Shown here one piece after another: positions 39,176 through 48,907 of a stretch of 61,684 nucleotides of DNA. Below the pieces are notes generated by a model. It saw nothing but the letters and a program-made list of their open reading frames with translations. It ran no database searches and was not told the DNA's origin. This stretch comes from an uncultured Clostridium sp. GTDB taxonomy: Bacteria; Bacillota; Clostridia; TANB77; CAG-508. Within the stretch, counting starts at the first letter, position 1; every line of letters begins with the position of its first letter. The stretch spans positions 1-61,684 of the forward strand of contig CAMMLS010000004.1 of NCBI GenBank assembly GCA_946497775.1, written 5' to 3'. A program made the translations under genes and the position numbers.

Positions 39176-39215
39176 AATAAAAGGATGTATTTTAAAAATA
39201 CATCCTTTTATTTTA
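39174..39215. terminator. Bidirectional terminator between tyrS and rlmB
   Basis: A long near-perfect stem centred at 39193 (AAAAGGATGTATTTT / AAAATACATCCTTTT and flanking A/T) lies between the two convergent stop codons, with T-runs on both strands. Confidence 0.9.
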
Positions 39216-39969
39216 TCTTTGCTTTAATGCTTCATAAATTACAATTCCAGCTGATACAGAAGCATTAAGTGAAGTTATTTTACCTTTCATTGGAATTTTT
39301 ATTAGAAAATCACAATTATCTTTTACTATTTTGCTCATTCCAAAGCCTTCACTTCCAATTACAATTGCTATATCTCCTGTATAGTCTTGTTTATCATACT
39401 CTACTTCTGTTTCCATATCCGTTCCTATTATCCATAGTCCCTCTTCTTTTAGATTTCTTATAGTTTCTGCTAAATTATTTACTCTCGCTATTTTCATGTA
39501 TTCCACTGCCCCAGCTGATGTTTTACTTACTGTTGCATTTACTCCGTGCAGCTCTTCTTTTAGGAATAATTATTCCATGTACACCTGCTGTTTCTGCTGT
39601 TCTAATAATAGAACCAAGATTGTGAACATCTTCTATTCCATCTAAAATTAGAATAAATACTTTTTCATTTTTGCTTTTTGCATAATCTAAAATATCTTCT
39701 ACTTCACAATAATTAAATGGCGGTACAACTGCAATTACTCCTTGATGATTATGTGTTTCAGACATAGCGTCCATTTTATTTTTATCCATTTCTGCAATTA
39801 CAATTCTTTTTTCCTTAGCAATAGCAATAATTTTGTTAATAGAGCCATGCTTTTCTCCTTTTTGTATGTATAATTTATTAATATCTCTGTCTGAATTTAA
39901 AAGTTCTAGAACACTATTTCTTCCTTCGACTTTATCTTCGTAAACTTTTTCCTTTTTATTTTCTTTCAT
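39213..39969 (-). CDS. rlmB: 23S rRNA guanosine 2'-O-methyltransferase (RlmB/TrmH family), read through a +1 frameshift at CGG
   Basis: SPOUT methyltransferase acting on rRNA. Frame 0 stops after 148 residues. Omitting one C at 39546 gives 251 residues, the normal length. The join is IIIPKRRAA-GVNATVSKTSAGAVEY, the conserved motif region, followed by the knot motifs IVIGSEGFGMSKIV and KIPMKGKITSLNASVSAGI. An N-terminal substrate-binding domain begins EGRNSVLELL. The break is GCA-C-GGA. RlmB or a TrmH paralogue; exact target not certain. Confidence 0.87.
39544..39546 (-). other. Predicted programmed +1 frameshift site in rlmB (CGG)
   Basis: Frame 0 reads GCA CGG AGT; omitting the C gives GCA GGA GTA AAT. 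Gly142 then precedes the conserved NATVSKTSAGA motif. Frame 0 ends six codons later. Confidence 0.82.
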
Positions 39970-39992
39970 ATATACTTATACTCCTTTAATTT

Positions 39993-41804
39993 TTAATTTT
40001 CATCATCAAGTTTAAGTACACTTAAAAATGCCTCTTGTGGAATTTCTACATTACCTATTTGTCTCATTTTCTTTTTACCTTTTTTCTGTTTTTCTAGTAA
40101 CTTTTTCTTTCTTGTTATATCTCCACCATAGCATTTTGCCAAAACGTCTTTTCTCATGGCAGATATAGTCTCTCTTGCAATTATTTTTCCTCCAATAACA
40201 GCTTGAAGAGGTATTTCGAATAATTGTCTAGGTATTACTGTTTTCAATTTTTCTATCATCTTTCTGCCTCTTGTATATGCAGTATCTTTATGTACTATAA
40301 ATGAAAGCGCATCAACAGGCTCATTATTTATATGGATATCTAATTTTACTAAATCTGATTTTTTGTATTCCTTAAACTCATAATCAAAAGAGGCATAACC
40401 TTTTGTTTTTGATTTTAATGTATCAAAAAAGTCATATATAATTTCATTTAAAGGTAAATCGTATTCTAAGATAACTCTTGAAGTATCTAAATATTTCATA
40501 TCTATATATGTACCTCTTCTTTGTTGGCAAATTTCCATTACATTTCCAACAAATTCTTTTGGAAGCATAATTTCAGCTTTTACAATTGGTTCTTCTATAA
40601 ATTTAACTTCCTGATTTGGTGGTAAATCGGTTGGGTTATATAATTCAATTATTTCTCCATCTGTTTTATGTACTTTATATATAACAGATGGTGCAGTTGT
40701 AATTAAGCCTAAATCAAATTCTCTATCTAATCTCTCTTGTATTATTTCTAAATGTAGTAAACCTAAAAATCCACATCTAAATCCAAAACCAAGAGCTATT
40801 GATGTTTCTGGTTCATATTCTAGTGCAGCATCATTTAATTTTAACTTTTCAAGTGCAACTTTTAAATTATCATATTCGCTTCCATCTATTGGATATAGCC
40901 CACAATACACCATAGGATTAGCTTTTTTGTAACCTGGAAGTGGCTTATCTGCTGGGTTTAATGCTCCTGTTATAGTATCACCAACATGTACATCTGTAAC
41001 ATTTTTTACACTTGCAGCAATATAACCAACTTCACCTGCTGAAAGTTCTTTGCAAGGAATATATCTACCAGCTCCAAAATAACCTACTTCTGTAACAACA
41101 AACTTTTTATTTGTTGCCATAAACAAAACTTCGTCTCCTTCTTTTACAGTTCCATTTTTAATTCTAACATGGCTAACTGCCCCTTTATAATTATCATAAA
41201 AAGAATCAAAAATAAGAGCTTGAAGCTTGCCGTTAATATCTCCCTTAGGGCATGGAAAATCCGTAATAATTCTCTCTAAAACTTGCTCAACATTAAGTCC
41301 AGACTTAGCAGAAATACAAGGAGCATCCTCTGCCAGAATACCAATAACATCCTCAATTTCCTTTTTAACCTCATCTGGTCTCGCATTAGGCAAATCCACT
41401 TTATTAATAACAGGCAAAATCTCCAAATTATTATCCAATGCCAAATAAACATTAGCAAGAGTCTGAGCCTCTATCCCCTGGCTACTATCCACAACTAAAA
41501 TAGCCCCCTCACAAGCAGCCAAACTTCTAGAAACTTCATAATTAAAATCAACATGTCCAGGAGTATCTATCAAATTCAAAATATACTCCTCCCCATCCTT
41601 TGCCTTATAAAGCATCCTAACAGCCTGAGCCTTAATAGTAATACCTCTTTCTCTTTCAATATCCATATTATCCAAAACCTGGCTTTCCATCTCTCTCTCA
41701 GACAAAACCCCAGTTAACTCAATCAATCTATCTGCCAAAGTAGACTTACCATGGTCAATGTGAGCTATAATACTAAAATTTCTAATATTTTTTTGTTTGT
41801 CCAT
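39993..41804 (-). CDS. lepA: Elongation factor 4 (LepA)
   Basis: Ribosome-associated GTPase that helps translation under stress and in initiation. The 603 residues have the G1 motif AHIDHGKST (about 14-22), G3 DTPGHVDF, G4 NKVD, EF-G-like domains II, III and V, and the LepA-specific C-terminal domain with [19 protein letters not shown]. Family length and order are exact. Confidence 0.97.
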   Translation of the reverse strand: MDKQKNIRNFSIIAHIDHGKSTLADRLIELTGVLSEREMESQVLDNMDIERERGITIKAQAVRMLYKAKDGEEYILNLIDTPGHVDFNYEVSRSLAACEGAILVVDSSQGIEAQTLANVYLALDNNLEILPVINKVDLPNARPDEVKKEIEDVIGILAEDAPCISAKSGLNVEQVLERIITDFPCPKGDINGKLQALIFDSFYDNYKGAVSHVRIKNGTVKEGDEVLFMATNKKFVVTEVGYFGAGRYIPCKELSAGEVGYIAASVKNVTDVHVGDTITGALNPADKPLPGYKKANPMVYCGLYPIDGSEYDNLKVALEKLKLNDAALEYEPETSIALGFGFRCGFLGLLHLEIIQERLDREFDLGLITTAPSVIYKVHKTDGEIIELYNPTDLPPNQEVKFIEEPIVKAEIMLPKEFVGNVMEICQQRRGTYIDMKYLDTSRVILEYDLPLNEIIYDFFDTLKSKTKGYASFDYEFKEYKKSDLVKLDIHINNEPVDALSFIVHKDTAYTRGRKMIEKLKTVIPRQLFEIPLQAVIGGKIIARETISAMRKDVLAKCYGGDITRKKKLLEKQKKGKKKMRQIGNVEIPQEAFLSVLKLDDEN

Positions 41805-41883
41805 TAACTTAGATATCCTCCCTTTTAAACTAAGCTATATTTTATCATACCAGGAAGGAGTTTGTCTAGATTTTAGTTATTAT

Positions 41884-41957
41884 AAAACGGATAATGAAAA
41901 TTCGCTACTTATGCGTGCAAATTCATTATCCGCTATTTAGATTAATCTATAAACTCT
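41884..41957 (-). terminator. Hairpin after the prepilin/FGE gene, overlapping dispersed repeat copy 2
   Basis: CGGATAATGAA (41888-41898) and TTCATTATCCG (41922-41932) form an 11-base stem with a 23-base loop, and on the minus strand TTTT follows. The span 41910-41957 is similar to 26509-26554. It probably ends the minus-strand transcript 40 bases past the corrected stop codon. Confidence 0.6.
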
Positions 41958-41996
41958 GGCAAGTAACTTTCCTTATGCATCGCTATCAGAGTCTAG

Positions 41997-43309
41997 TTAT
42001 ACAAAAAAACTAATTCGAAAACCGACTTCGGTCGTCCCAATTTTCCTCATTAGAACTGTAACGAGAAACTACTGGATAGTAATTTGTATCAGGATAGTAA
42101 TATCCACCTCTAAGAGTTTTACTAGCACCTGTTGAGTATCTTTCTTGTGTCCATTCATATACATTTCCTGCCAAATCGTATATATTATTTGCTTTCCATG
42201 ATTCATTATATCCTGTATTTTGTAGTATCCCTTTACCTGTTTCTGCATTTCCTGTCGAAGTAGTATAATTCCCCCAGCTATTACTGTTTGTTTGCATATC
42301 TGCTAACTCCATAGTTTTAGTTTTTCCTATTTCTGATGACGATATAACTGCATTACCTATTAACCAATTTAATGTGCTATCCCATTCTATTCCATATATT
42401 AAATGTATATTCTTGGTTGTATTTTTTGTACTAGCTGATACAGCTGTTGTCTGTGTCACATTTATCCATGGTAATATATTACGCTTACTTTGTGGTATAC
42501 CACTTCCATTATCACTGGCTTCATATCTCCCGATATAAAATCCTTTATATTGTTCTACGCTGTCTTTCATATTTGTATATTCTACTGTCGTAGAATCGTT
42601 CCAATATTTTCCTTCTTTTTCTATATCTGTTGTTGGTGCTATTGCTATTGGTGCCTCTCCAACTTTGTAGTTATCTGTCCAATGAGGTCCATTCCATGCT
42701 GTTGGTTTAAAGTTTTCAAAATCTGGTATTGGCACCCATACGTATTCATTAAAATCTGGAACTATTCCAGTTTCTTGCCCATTGTCGTATGTTATGGCTT
42801 TGTCTACTATTACTATTCCTTTATTTATATCTTCTGTTGTTATACTATTCCATTCTTCATATGGCATTATACTTGCTACACTTCCATCTTCTCCGAGGTA
42901 AACTTTGGGTTGTTCCTGTTGCTAATATTGCTGGTGCAAATCCTGCTGGGATTGTTATTTGTAAGTCACTATTAGGGTCTGGTTTTATTGTTGTATTTTC
43001 TGTCGCTAGTCCATTTTCATCTACCGGTGGTGTTGGTTCTGGCTGGTCTTCTGTTGGATTTCCTCCTTCTAAGTAATTTTGAAAATATTTCTCTATTTCA
43101 TTTAATAATTGTTCTTCACCTGCTACACTATTGTTATATTGTCCTACTGCATTTTCTGCATTTCCTATTATACTTCCTTCTCCTGTTAAAGTAGCAAGCG
43201 CTACTCCTGCTAGTATTAATAGTACTATTATTGTTATTATTAGTGCTATTAATGTTATTCCATTTTTCTTTTTCATTTTTTCTAAGATTTGTCCTTTCAT
43301 TTTTTTCAT
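41997..43309 (-). CDS. Prepilin-like N-terminus fused to formylglycine-synthase-like domain, two +1 frameshifts at CGG
   Basis: The N-terminus (MKKKNGITLIALIITIIVLL, about 12-31) is a type IV prepilin-like helix with a coiled stalk to about 70. It is followed by a Pro/Thr linker and an FGE-sulfatase domain (YEWNSITTEDIN-like start, then GFYIGRYEAS near 240 and ANNIYDLAGNVYEW near 380). Frame 0 breaks after residue 138 (CCT-C-GGA) and again after residue 428 (AGT-C-GGT). Skipping both C bases gives one 436-residue protein ending DDRSGFRISFFV, with the GFR motif typical of this fold. Likely a surface or adhesion protein rather than a true sulfatase activator. Confidence 0.82.
42022..42024 (-). 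other. Second predicted +1 frameshift site in the prepilin/FGE gene (CGG)
   Basis: Frame reads AGT CGG TTT; omitting the C gives AGT GGT TTT CGA ATT. This restores the conserved GFR C-terminus and moves the stop from 42010 to 41997. The uncorrected end (RSRFSN) lacks that motif. Confidence 0.8.
42893..42895 (-). other. First predicted +1 frameshift site in the prepilin/FGE gene (CGG)
   Basis: Frame 0 reads CCT CGG AGA and stops twelve codons later. Omitting the C gives CCT GGA GAA GAT GGA (LPGEDGSVASIMPYEEW) and joins the linker to the FGE domain. Confidence 0.8.
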
Positions 43310-43618
43310 CCTTTCCTCTTTAGTTTCTATTTTTCTATCTTATCATATTATTCTACAAAACTGCTAACCCTATTCGGTTATCTTGCAATATTTTTTATTT
43401 TTCCAAAAAAGTAAACATCTCCATTTTTCTACCACTTTCTTTTGTTATATCTAGTGTAATCATTATATACGAAATAAGTTTCTTTGTCTATCTTTTTCAA
43501 TAAAATTCAAAATATATTGAATTTTATATTTTGCAAAAAAATGGAAAAGAGAAGTATCTCATTTCCCACCTCATGAATTTTGACATCACCAGCGGTTTTG
43601 GTGTATAATATCTTCATT
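43310..43618. other. Intergenic region with palindrome between two divergent genes
   Basis: About 309 bases without a gene. It contains TAAAATTCAA-AATATA-TTGAATTTTA (43501-43526), a perfect 10-base inverted repeat of operator type, followed by a good promoter for mutS2. The promoter of the prepilin/FGE gene should lie near 43320-43380 but is not distinct. Confidence 0.55.
43580..43609 (+). promoter_or_regulatory. Sigma-A promoter of mutS2
   Basis: Perfect TTGACA (43580-43585) and TATAAT (43604-43609) are spaced by 18 bases. The mutS2 ATG starts only ten bases after the -10 element, so the transcript would have a leader of about three bases or none. Confidence 0.75.
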
Positions 43619-45940
43619 ATGGAAAAGAAATATTTAGAAAAAATTGAATTTAATAAAATATTAGAAATATTAGAAAGCTTTGCAATAACGACTGTTGGAA
43701 AAACACTTTGCAAAAATTTGTACCCCTCTAATAATAGAGAAACAGTAATTCATTCTATTTCAGAAACAACAGAATGCACTATTTTAAAAATTAGAAAAGG
43801 TACTCCACCAATAGCAGAAATAGATAACATTTTGCCATATACCAAAGCATTAAAAAGCAAAAACAGCCTATCAGCCTCTGCTCTTCTTGGTCTTGGCCAC
43901 CTTTTAAAAATATCTCGCGAACTAAAAGAATACATAACAAGCGATATAGAAGTAGATTTTGCCCCAATAGTAAGTAGATATTTTTTCAATTTATACTCTA
44001 ATCCCAAAACAGAAAAAGCAGTTTTAAATAGTATAATAGACGAAAACACTATAGATGACAATGCCTCACCTCAGCTAGCTAATATTAGGCGTAACAAAAG
44101 AAAATTAGAACAAGATATAAGAAAAAATCTAAGCAATCTATTAAACAGCAAATATATACAAGAACCAATTGTAACAATTCGTAACGATAGATTTGTAATA
44201 CCTGTAAAAAATGAATATAGAAGTGAAGTAAAAGGCTTAATTCATGATATATCTTCAAGTGGCTCTACTGTATTTATTGAACCATTTAGTGTATTTGAGA
44301 TGAATAACAAAATTAATTCTCTAAAAATAGAAGAAAACATAGAAATAGAAAAAATTTTAACCTCTTTATCAAGTCTATTTTTCGATATAACAGAAGAATT
44401 AGAAAATAATGCAAGGCTAATAGGAATGATAGATTTTGCCTTTGCAAAAGCAAAATATGCAATAAGCATAAATGCTTCAGAGCCAATAGTTAACACAGAA
44501 AAAATAATAAACCTAAAACAAGCAAGACATCCACTTATAAGCAAAGATACAGTAGTTCCAATAAATATAAGTATTGGAGAAAATTACACATCACTTATAA
44601 TTACAGGTCCAAACACTGGTGGAAAAACAGTTACATTAAAAACAGTAGCACTACTTACAGCAATGGCAATGAGTGGACTTCATATACCAGCATCAGAAAA
44701 AAGCTCTATTTATGTATTTAACAACATATTTGCAGACATTGGAGATGAACAAAGTATTAGCGAATCATTAAGTACATTTTCTTCTCACATAACAAATATT
44801 GTAGAAATAACAAACAAAGTAGATAGTGAAAGCCTTATAGTTTTAGATGAACTAGGTTCAGGAACAGACCCAGTTCAAGGTGCAAATCTTGGTATTAGTA
44901 TTTTAGACTTCTTGCATAATAAAGGAGCCATTACACTTGCAACAACTCATTATCCAGAAATAAAAAACTATGCACTTACTACATCTGGATTTGAAAATGC
45001 AAGCTCAGAATTTGATTTAGACACACTTTCTCCTACTTATAGACTATTAATTGGAGTCCCTGGCAAAAGCATGGCATTCGAAATTGGAGAAAAACTTGGA
45101 CTTAAAAAATCAATATTAGAAAATGCAAAATCACGAATGCATTCAAATAATATAAGTGTTGAAGAATTACTAAAAAAGATATATGATGATAAATTAATTA
45201 TAGAAAAAGAAAAAGAGAAAATACTATCTTCATCAGCTGAAATAGAAAAACTAAAAAAAGAACTTTCAGCCAAAGAAAATTTATTAGACGAAAAGAAAAA
45301 TGAAATTATAGAAAATGCAAAATTAGAAGCAAAAAACATACTATTATCTGCTAAACAAGATGCAGATAGAATTATAAAAGAATTATCTGTAAATAAAAAT
45401 AGTAGTAAAATACGTAATGAACTTACAAATAAAATAAAAGAAATATCAATAGATAAACCTAATACAGAAGCAAAAATATCTGCTGATAAAATTTATATAG
45501 GAATGCCAGTATTTGTTAGCACTTTAAAACAAGATGGAAGTATACTTTCAATGCCAAACAAAAATGGTAATGTAACTGTTCAAATTGGAAATGCAAAAAT
45601 GCAAATAAATATAAACTCTCTATCTCCTGCCCAAAATACTGTAAAAACAAATAAAAATATTCCATCAAAAGTAAATTCAAATTTAAAATCTAAAACAGCA
45701 ACAACTGAAATTAACGTAATTGGTTATAACGTAGATGAAGCAACATTTGTAATAGACAAATTTTTAGATGATTGTGCCTTATCTAGTATACAAACTGCAA
45801 GAATAGTACATGGCAAAGGCACTGGTGCATTAAAGAATGGTATTCATACCTTCTTACGCAAACACCCTCATGTTGCATCATTTAGGCTAGGTACATTTGG
45901 AGAAGGAGAAATGGGAGTAACTGTTGTAGAAATAAAATAA
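43619..45940 (+). CDS. mutS2: MutS2 endonuclease/ribosome rescue ATPase
   Basis: MutS-like ATPase with a C-terminal Smr nuclease domain. It acts in suppressing recombination and in rescuing collided ribosomes in Firmicutes. From ATG 43619 it has 773 residues: core and lever domains, Walker A GPNTGGKTVTLKT (about 333-345), Walker B LIVLDELGSGTDP, a long coiled coil (about 520-610), and Smr motifs ARIVHGKGTGAL and LGTFGEGEMG. There is no ribosome site before the ATG; the ATG is almost at the transcription start. Confidence 0.94.
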   Translation: MEKKYLEKIEFNKILEILESFAITTVGKTLCKNLYPSNNRETVIHSISETTECTILKIRKGTPPIAEIDNILPYTKALKSKNSLSASALLGLGHLLKISRELKEYITSDIEVDFAPIVSRYFFNLYSNPKTEKAVLNSIIDENTIDDNASPQLANIRRNKRKLEQDIRKNLSNLLNSKYIQEPIVTIRNDRFVIPVKNEYRSEVKGLIHDISSSGSTVFIEPFSVFEMNNKINSLKIEENIEIEKILTSLSSLFFDITEELENNARLIGMIDFAFAKAKYAISINASEPIVNTEKIINLKQARHPLISKDTVVPINISIGENYTSLIITGPNTGGKTVTLKTVALLTAMAMSGLHIPASEKSSIYVFNNIFADIGDEQSISESLSTFSSHITNIVEITNKVDSESLIVLDELGSGTDPVQGANLGISILDFLHNKGAITLATTHYPEIKNYALTTSGFENASSEFDLDTLSPTYRLLIGVPGKSMAFEIGEKLGLKKSILENAKSRMHSNNISVEELLKKIYDDKLIIEKEKEKILSSSAEIEKLKKELSAKENLLDEKKNEIIENAKLEAKNILLSAKQDADRIIKELSVNKNSSKIRNELTNKIKEISIDKPNTEAKISADKIYIGMPVFVSTLKQDGSILSMPNKNGNVTVQIGNAKMQININSLSPAQNTVKTNKNIPSKVNSNLKSKTATTEINVIGYNVDEATFVIDKFLDDCALSSIQTARIVHGKGTGALKNGIHTFLRKHPHVASFRLGTFGEGEMGVTVVEIK

Positions 45941-45972
45941 CCCTATTTTTAAAAAATGGGGTGTATTTTTTT
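45940..45972 (+). terminator. Terminator of mutS2
   Basis: ACCCTATTTTT and AAAAAATGGGGT pair with one G-U; a T-rich tract follows. It overlaps the last base of the mutS2 stop codon and precedes the P-type ATPase gene by about 55 bases. Confidence 0.75.
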
Positions 45973-46027
45973 ATTTTTAGTGGTATATTATTATATGATT
46001 AAATTAAACAAATGAGGTGATTTTAAA

Positions 46028-48637
46028 ATGGCAAATGTCAAAAAGGAAGATATAGACATAAATGAGATGTATGGAAAAGATGCAATACTTACAAAAGAGG
46101 AATTTATAAAAAAATATAATACTAATTTAAATGGTCTTTCTTCTTTAAAAGCACAAGAGCATATTAATACATATGGTTTAAATGAAGTAAAACAGGCTAA
46201 GCCAAAGAAATGGTATAACTACTTTTTAGAAAGCTTATTTAGTCCTTTTAATAGTATTTTACTTGGTATTTCCTTTGTATTATTTTACACAGATGTACTA
46301 CTTCCAGAAACTCCAAGTTATGCCAATATTATAGTAATAATTGTACTAGTTCTAATTAGTAGTATACTTGAATTTTTTGAAGAATATCGTTCAAATAAAG
46401 CAGCAGAAAAGTTAAAAGAATTAGTAGCTACCAAATCTACTGTTATTAGAGATGGAAAACAAATACTTATTCCTGTAAAAGAAATAACCATTGGAGATAT
46501 AGTAGTACTATCTGCTGGTGATATGATACCTGCTGATTTACGTATACTAGAAGCAAAAGACCTATATGTTGGACAATCTTCCCTTACTGGTGAATCTGAT
46601 GCAGTAAAAAAACAAGTAGATACAGAAATTACATTAGAAGATATTGACAACCTATCTGACTTAGACAATATTTGCTTTATGGGTACTAATGTAATTAGTG
46701 GCAGTGCCAAAGGTGTTGTTATAAAAACTGCTGATAGTACTTACTTTGGTAAAGTAGCTTATACTATTAGTACTGGTAAACCTAAAACAAGTTTTCAAAA
46801 AGGAATTGAAAGCATTAGCAAATTATTAATAAAATTTATGCTTATACTAATTCCACTTGTTTTTGTATTTAACGCATGGAAACATGATATACTATTAGCA
46901 TTCACATTTGCAGTAGCTATTGCAATAGGAATAACTCCTCTTTTACTCCCTGTTATACTTTCTTCTAGCTTATCCAAAGGTGCAATTAGAATGTCTAAAA
47001 AGAAAACAATCGTAAAAAAGATAGATTCTATACAAAGTTTCGGCTCTATGAACATTCTTTGTACAGATAAAACCGGTACTCTAACAGAAGACAAAATTGT
47101 ACTAGAAAAGTACTTAGATATTGAAGGAAATGAAGACATTAGAGTATTAAAACATGTATTTTTAAACTCATATTTTCAAACTGGTTTAAAAGGAAATATA
47201 GATGAAGCAATAATTGCAAGAGCATTAAAACATGATATGGGAAAATATACAGATGTTTACAAAAAAATTGACGAGGTTCCATTTGATTTTTCTAGAAGGC
47301 GACTTTCAGTTGTTGTTACTGATGGAAGTAAAAAGCAGTTAATAACCAAAGGTGCTGTTGAAGAAATTTTGAGTATTTGCACAATGGTTGACTTTCAAGG
47401 CAATGTTACAAAATTAACAAATGAAATAAAAGATAACATAAGAAGAATGAGCAAAAAATTAAACCAAGATGGTCTTCGTGTTTTAGGTGTTTGCCAAAAA
47501 AATGATATAGAAAATAATAACAGCTTTGGTGTAGAAGACGAAAAAAATATGGTCTTACTTGGTTTTGTAGGTTTCTTAGATCCACCAAAAGAAAGTGCAA
47601 AACTAGCTATAAAAAGGCTAAACGAAGCTGGTATAAGAGTTATAGTTTTGACAGGTGACAATGCAGATGTTACAAGATGTATTTGTAATAAAGTTGGAAT
47701 AAAATCAGATAAAATAGTACTAGGTAGCCAGATAGATAAAATTCAAGATATCGCACTTAAAAGGCTTCTTAAAAGGACTAATATTTTTGCCAAACTCTCT
47801 CCTATTCAAAAAGCCAGAATTGTCAGAGTTTTAAGAGAAATGGATAATGTTGTAGGTTATATGGGAGATGGAATAAACGACAGTCCTTCACTTATAAATT
47901 CAGATGTTGGTATTTCGGTTGATACAGCCGTTGATATTGCAAAAGAATCTGCTGATATAATTCTTCTTGAAAAAGACTTAAACGTACTTCAAGATGGCGT
48001 TACAGAAGGAAGAAGAACATTTGCTAATTTAATGAAATATATAAAAATGGCAGTAAGCTTTAATTTTGGGGAAGTTTCATCTGTTATTATAGCAAGTATA
48101 CTATTACCTTTCCTACCTATTACACCAATTCAATTACTAGTACAAAGTTTATTATATGACTTCGGTCAATTAACACTTCCATTTGACAATGTAGACAATG
48201 AATATTTAAAAAAACCACGCAAATGGGATTTAAAGAGTTTAAAACATTTCATGCTATTTATGGGACCACTTAGCTCATGTTTTGACTTAATAGTATTTGC
48301 ATCATTATGGTTCGTGTTTGGAGTTAGAGAAGCAGCAATATTCCAAACAATTTGGTTCTCTTATGGAATTGTATCAAACTTAGTTGGAATGCATATTATA
48401 AGAACCTCTAAAATACCTTTTGTACAAAGCAATGCTTCAAAAATGGTATATGCTTCATCAATACTATTAAGTATAGTTGCAATAATTGTACCTTTCACAA
48501 TAATAGGCAAATTCATTGGACTAGTAGCAATTCCACTGGAATATTTGAGCATAATAATTGGTGTACCAATCTTATATTGTATAATAGCCATGTTTGCAAA
48601 AAAAGTTTATATAAAAAAATATGGAGAATGGATTTAA
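46028..48637 (+). CDS. Magnesium-type P-type ATPase (MgtA/MgtB-like)
   Basis: P-type IIIB-like cation pump. The 869 residues have an actuator domain with SLTGESDAVKK (about 184-194), the phosphorylation motif CTDKTGTLTED (about 346-356), hinge MGDGINDSPSL (about 617-627), and about ten membrane helices. The last six follow residue 690. The substrate is most likely Mg2+, but Ca2+ cannot be excluded. GAGGTGA precedes the ATG. The 5' leader is too short for an Mg riboswitch. Confidence 0.88.
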   Translation: MANVKKEDIDINEMYGKDAILTKEEFIKKYNTNLNGLSSLKAQEHINTYGLNEVKQAKPKKWYNYFLESLFSPFNSILLGISFVLFYTDVLLPETPSYANIIVIIVLVLISSILEFFEEYRSNKAAEKLKELVATKSTVIRDGKQILIPVKEITIGDIVVLSAGDMIPADLRILEAKDLYVGQSSLTGESDAVKKQVDTEITLEDIDNLSDLDNICFMGTNVISGSAKGVVIKTADSTYFGKVAYTISTGKPKTSFQKGIESISKLLIKFMLILIPLVFVFNAWKHDILLAFTFAVAIAIGITPLLLPVILSSSLSKGAIRMSKKKTIVKKIDSIQSFGSMNILCTDKTGTLTEDKIVLEKYLDIEGNEDIRVLKHVFLNSYFQTGLKGNIDEAIIARALKHDMGKYTDVYKKIDEVPFDFSRRRLSVVVTDGSKKQLITKGAVEEILSICTMVDFQGNVTKLTNEIKDNIRRMSKKLNQDGLRVLGVCQKNDIENNNSFGVEDEKNMVLLGFVGFLDPPKESAKLAIKRLNEAGIRVIVLTGDNADVTRCICNKVGIKSDKIVLGSQIDKIQDIALKRLLKRTNIFAKLSPIQKARIVRVLREMDNVVGYMGDGINDSPSLINSDVGISVDTAVDIAKESADIILLEKDLNVLQDGVTEGRRTFANLMKYIKMAVSFNFGEVSSVIIASILLPFLPITPIQLLVQSLLYDFGQLTLPFDNVDNEYLKKPRKWDLKSLKHFMLFMGPLSSCFDLIVFASLWFVFGVREAAIFQTIWFSYGIVSNLVGMHIIRTSKIPFVQSNASKMVYASSILLSIVAIIVPFTIIGKFIGLVAIPLEYLSIIIGVPILYCIIAMFAKKVYIKKYGEWI

Positions 48638-48655
48638 GGTCCATTCTCTTTTTTA
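48624..48655 (+). terminator. Terminator of the P-type ATPase gene
   Basis: GAGAATGGA and TCCATTCTC form a 9-base stem whose 7-base loop contains the TAA stop codon; CTTTTTTAG follows. The stop thus sits inside the terminator. Confidence 0.8.
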
Positions 48656-48845
48656 GTTTTCTATCATTTTTATTTACAAAATAACATTTTCTTATATTCT
48701 ATATCCTATTTACTCTCCGTTTGCGAGTATTTATTTTTGAAGTAACCAAATTATAAATACTATCTTTAAAAATAATTGCAATAGCATATTTTTTACTTCT
48801 GAAAACAATTTCTAAAAAGCTCTTTTAATGATTATGTTAACTGTT

Positions 48846-48874
48846 TTGTGTTTTCCCTCATTTTATGCTATAAT
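48846..48874 (+). promoter_or_regulatory. Promoter of the 253-residue hypothetical gene
   Basis: TATAAT at 48869-48874 with an extended TGC before it; the -35 (TTGTGT at 48846-48851) is weak, with 17-base spacing. Confidence 0.55.
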
Positions 48875-48907
48875 ATAAGTATGTAATAATCTAAGGAGGA
48901 GATTTAT

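Noticed and set aside
7817..43309. Treating the split ctsR, spoIIIAE, rlmB and prepilin/FGE genes as pairs of separate genes or as pseudogenes.
   Set aside because: The second halves lack proper starts and ribosome sites, both halves are well preserved, and joined lengths equal family lengths. Neighbouring operon genes are intact.
45973..46027. Mg riboswitch before the P-type ATPase gene.
   Set aside because: The gap after the mutS2 terminator is only about 55 bases, too short for a known Mg-sensing leader.
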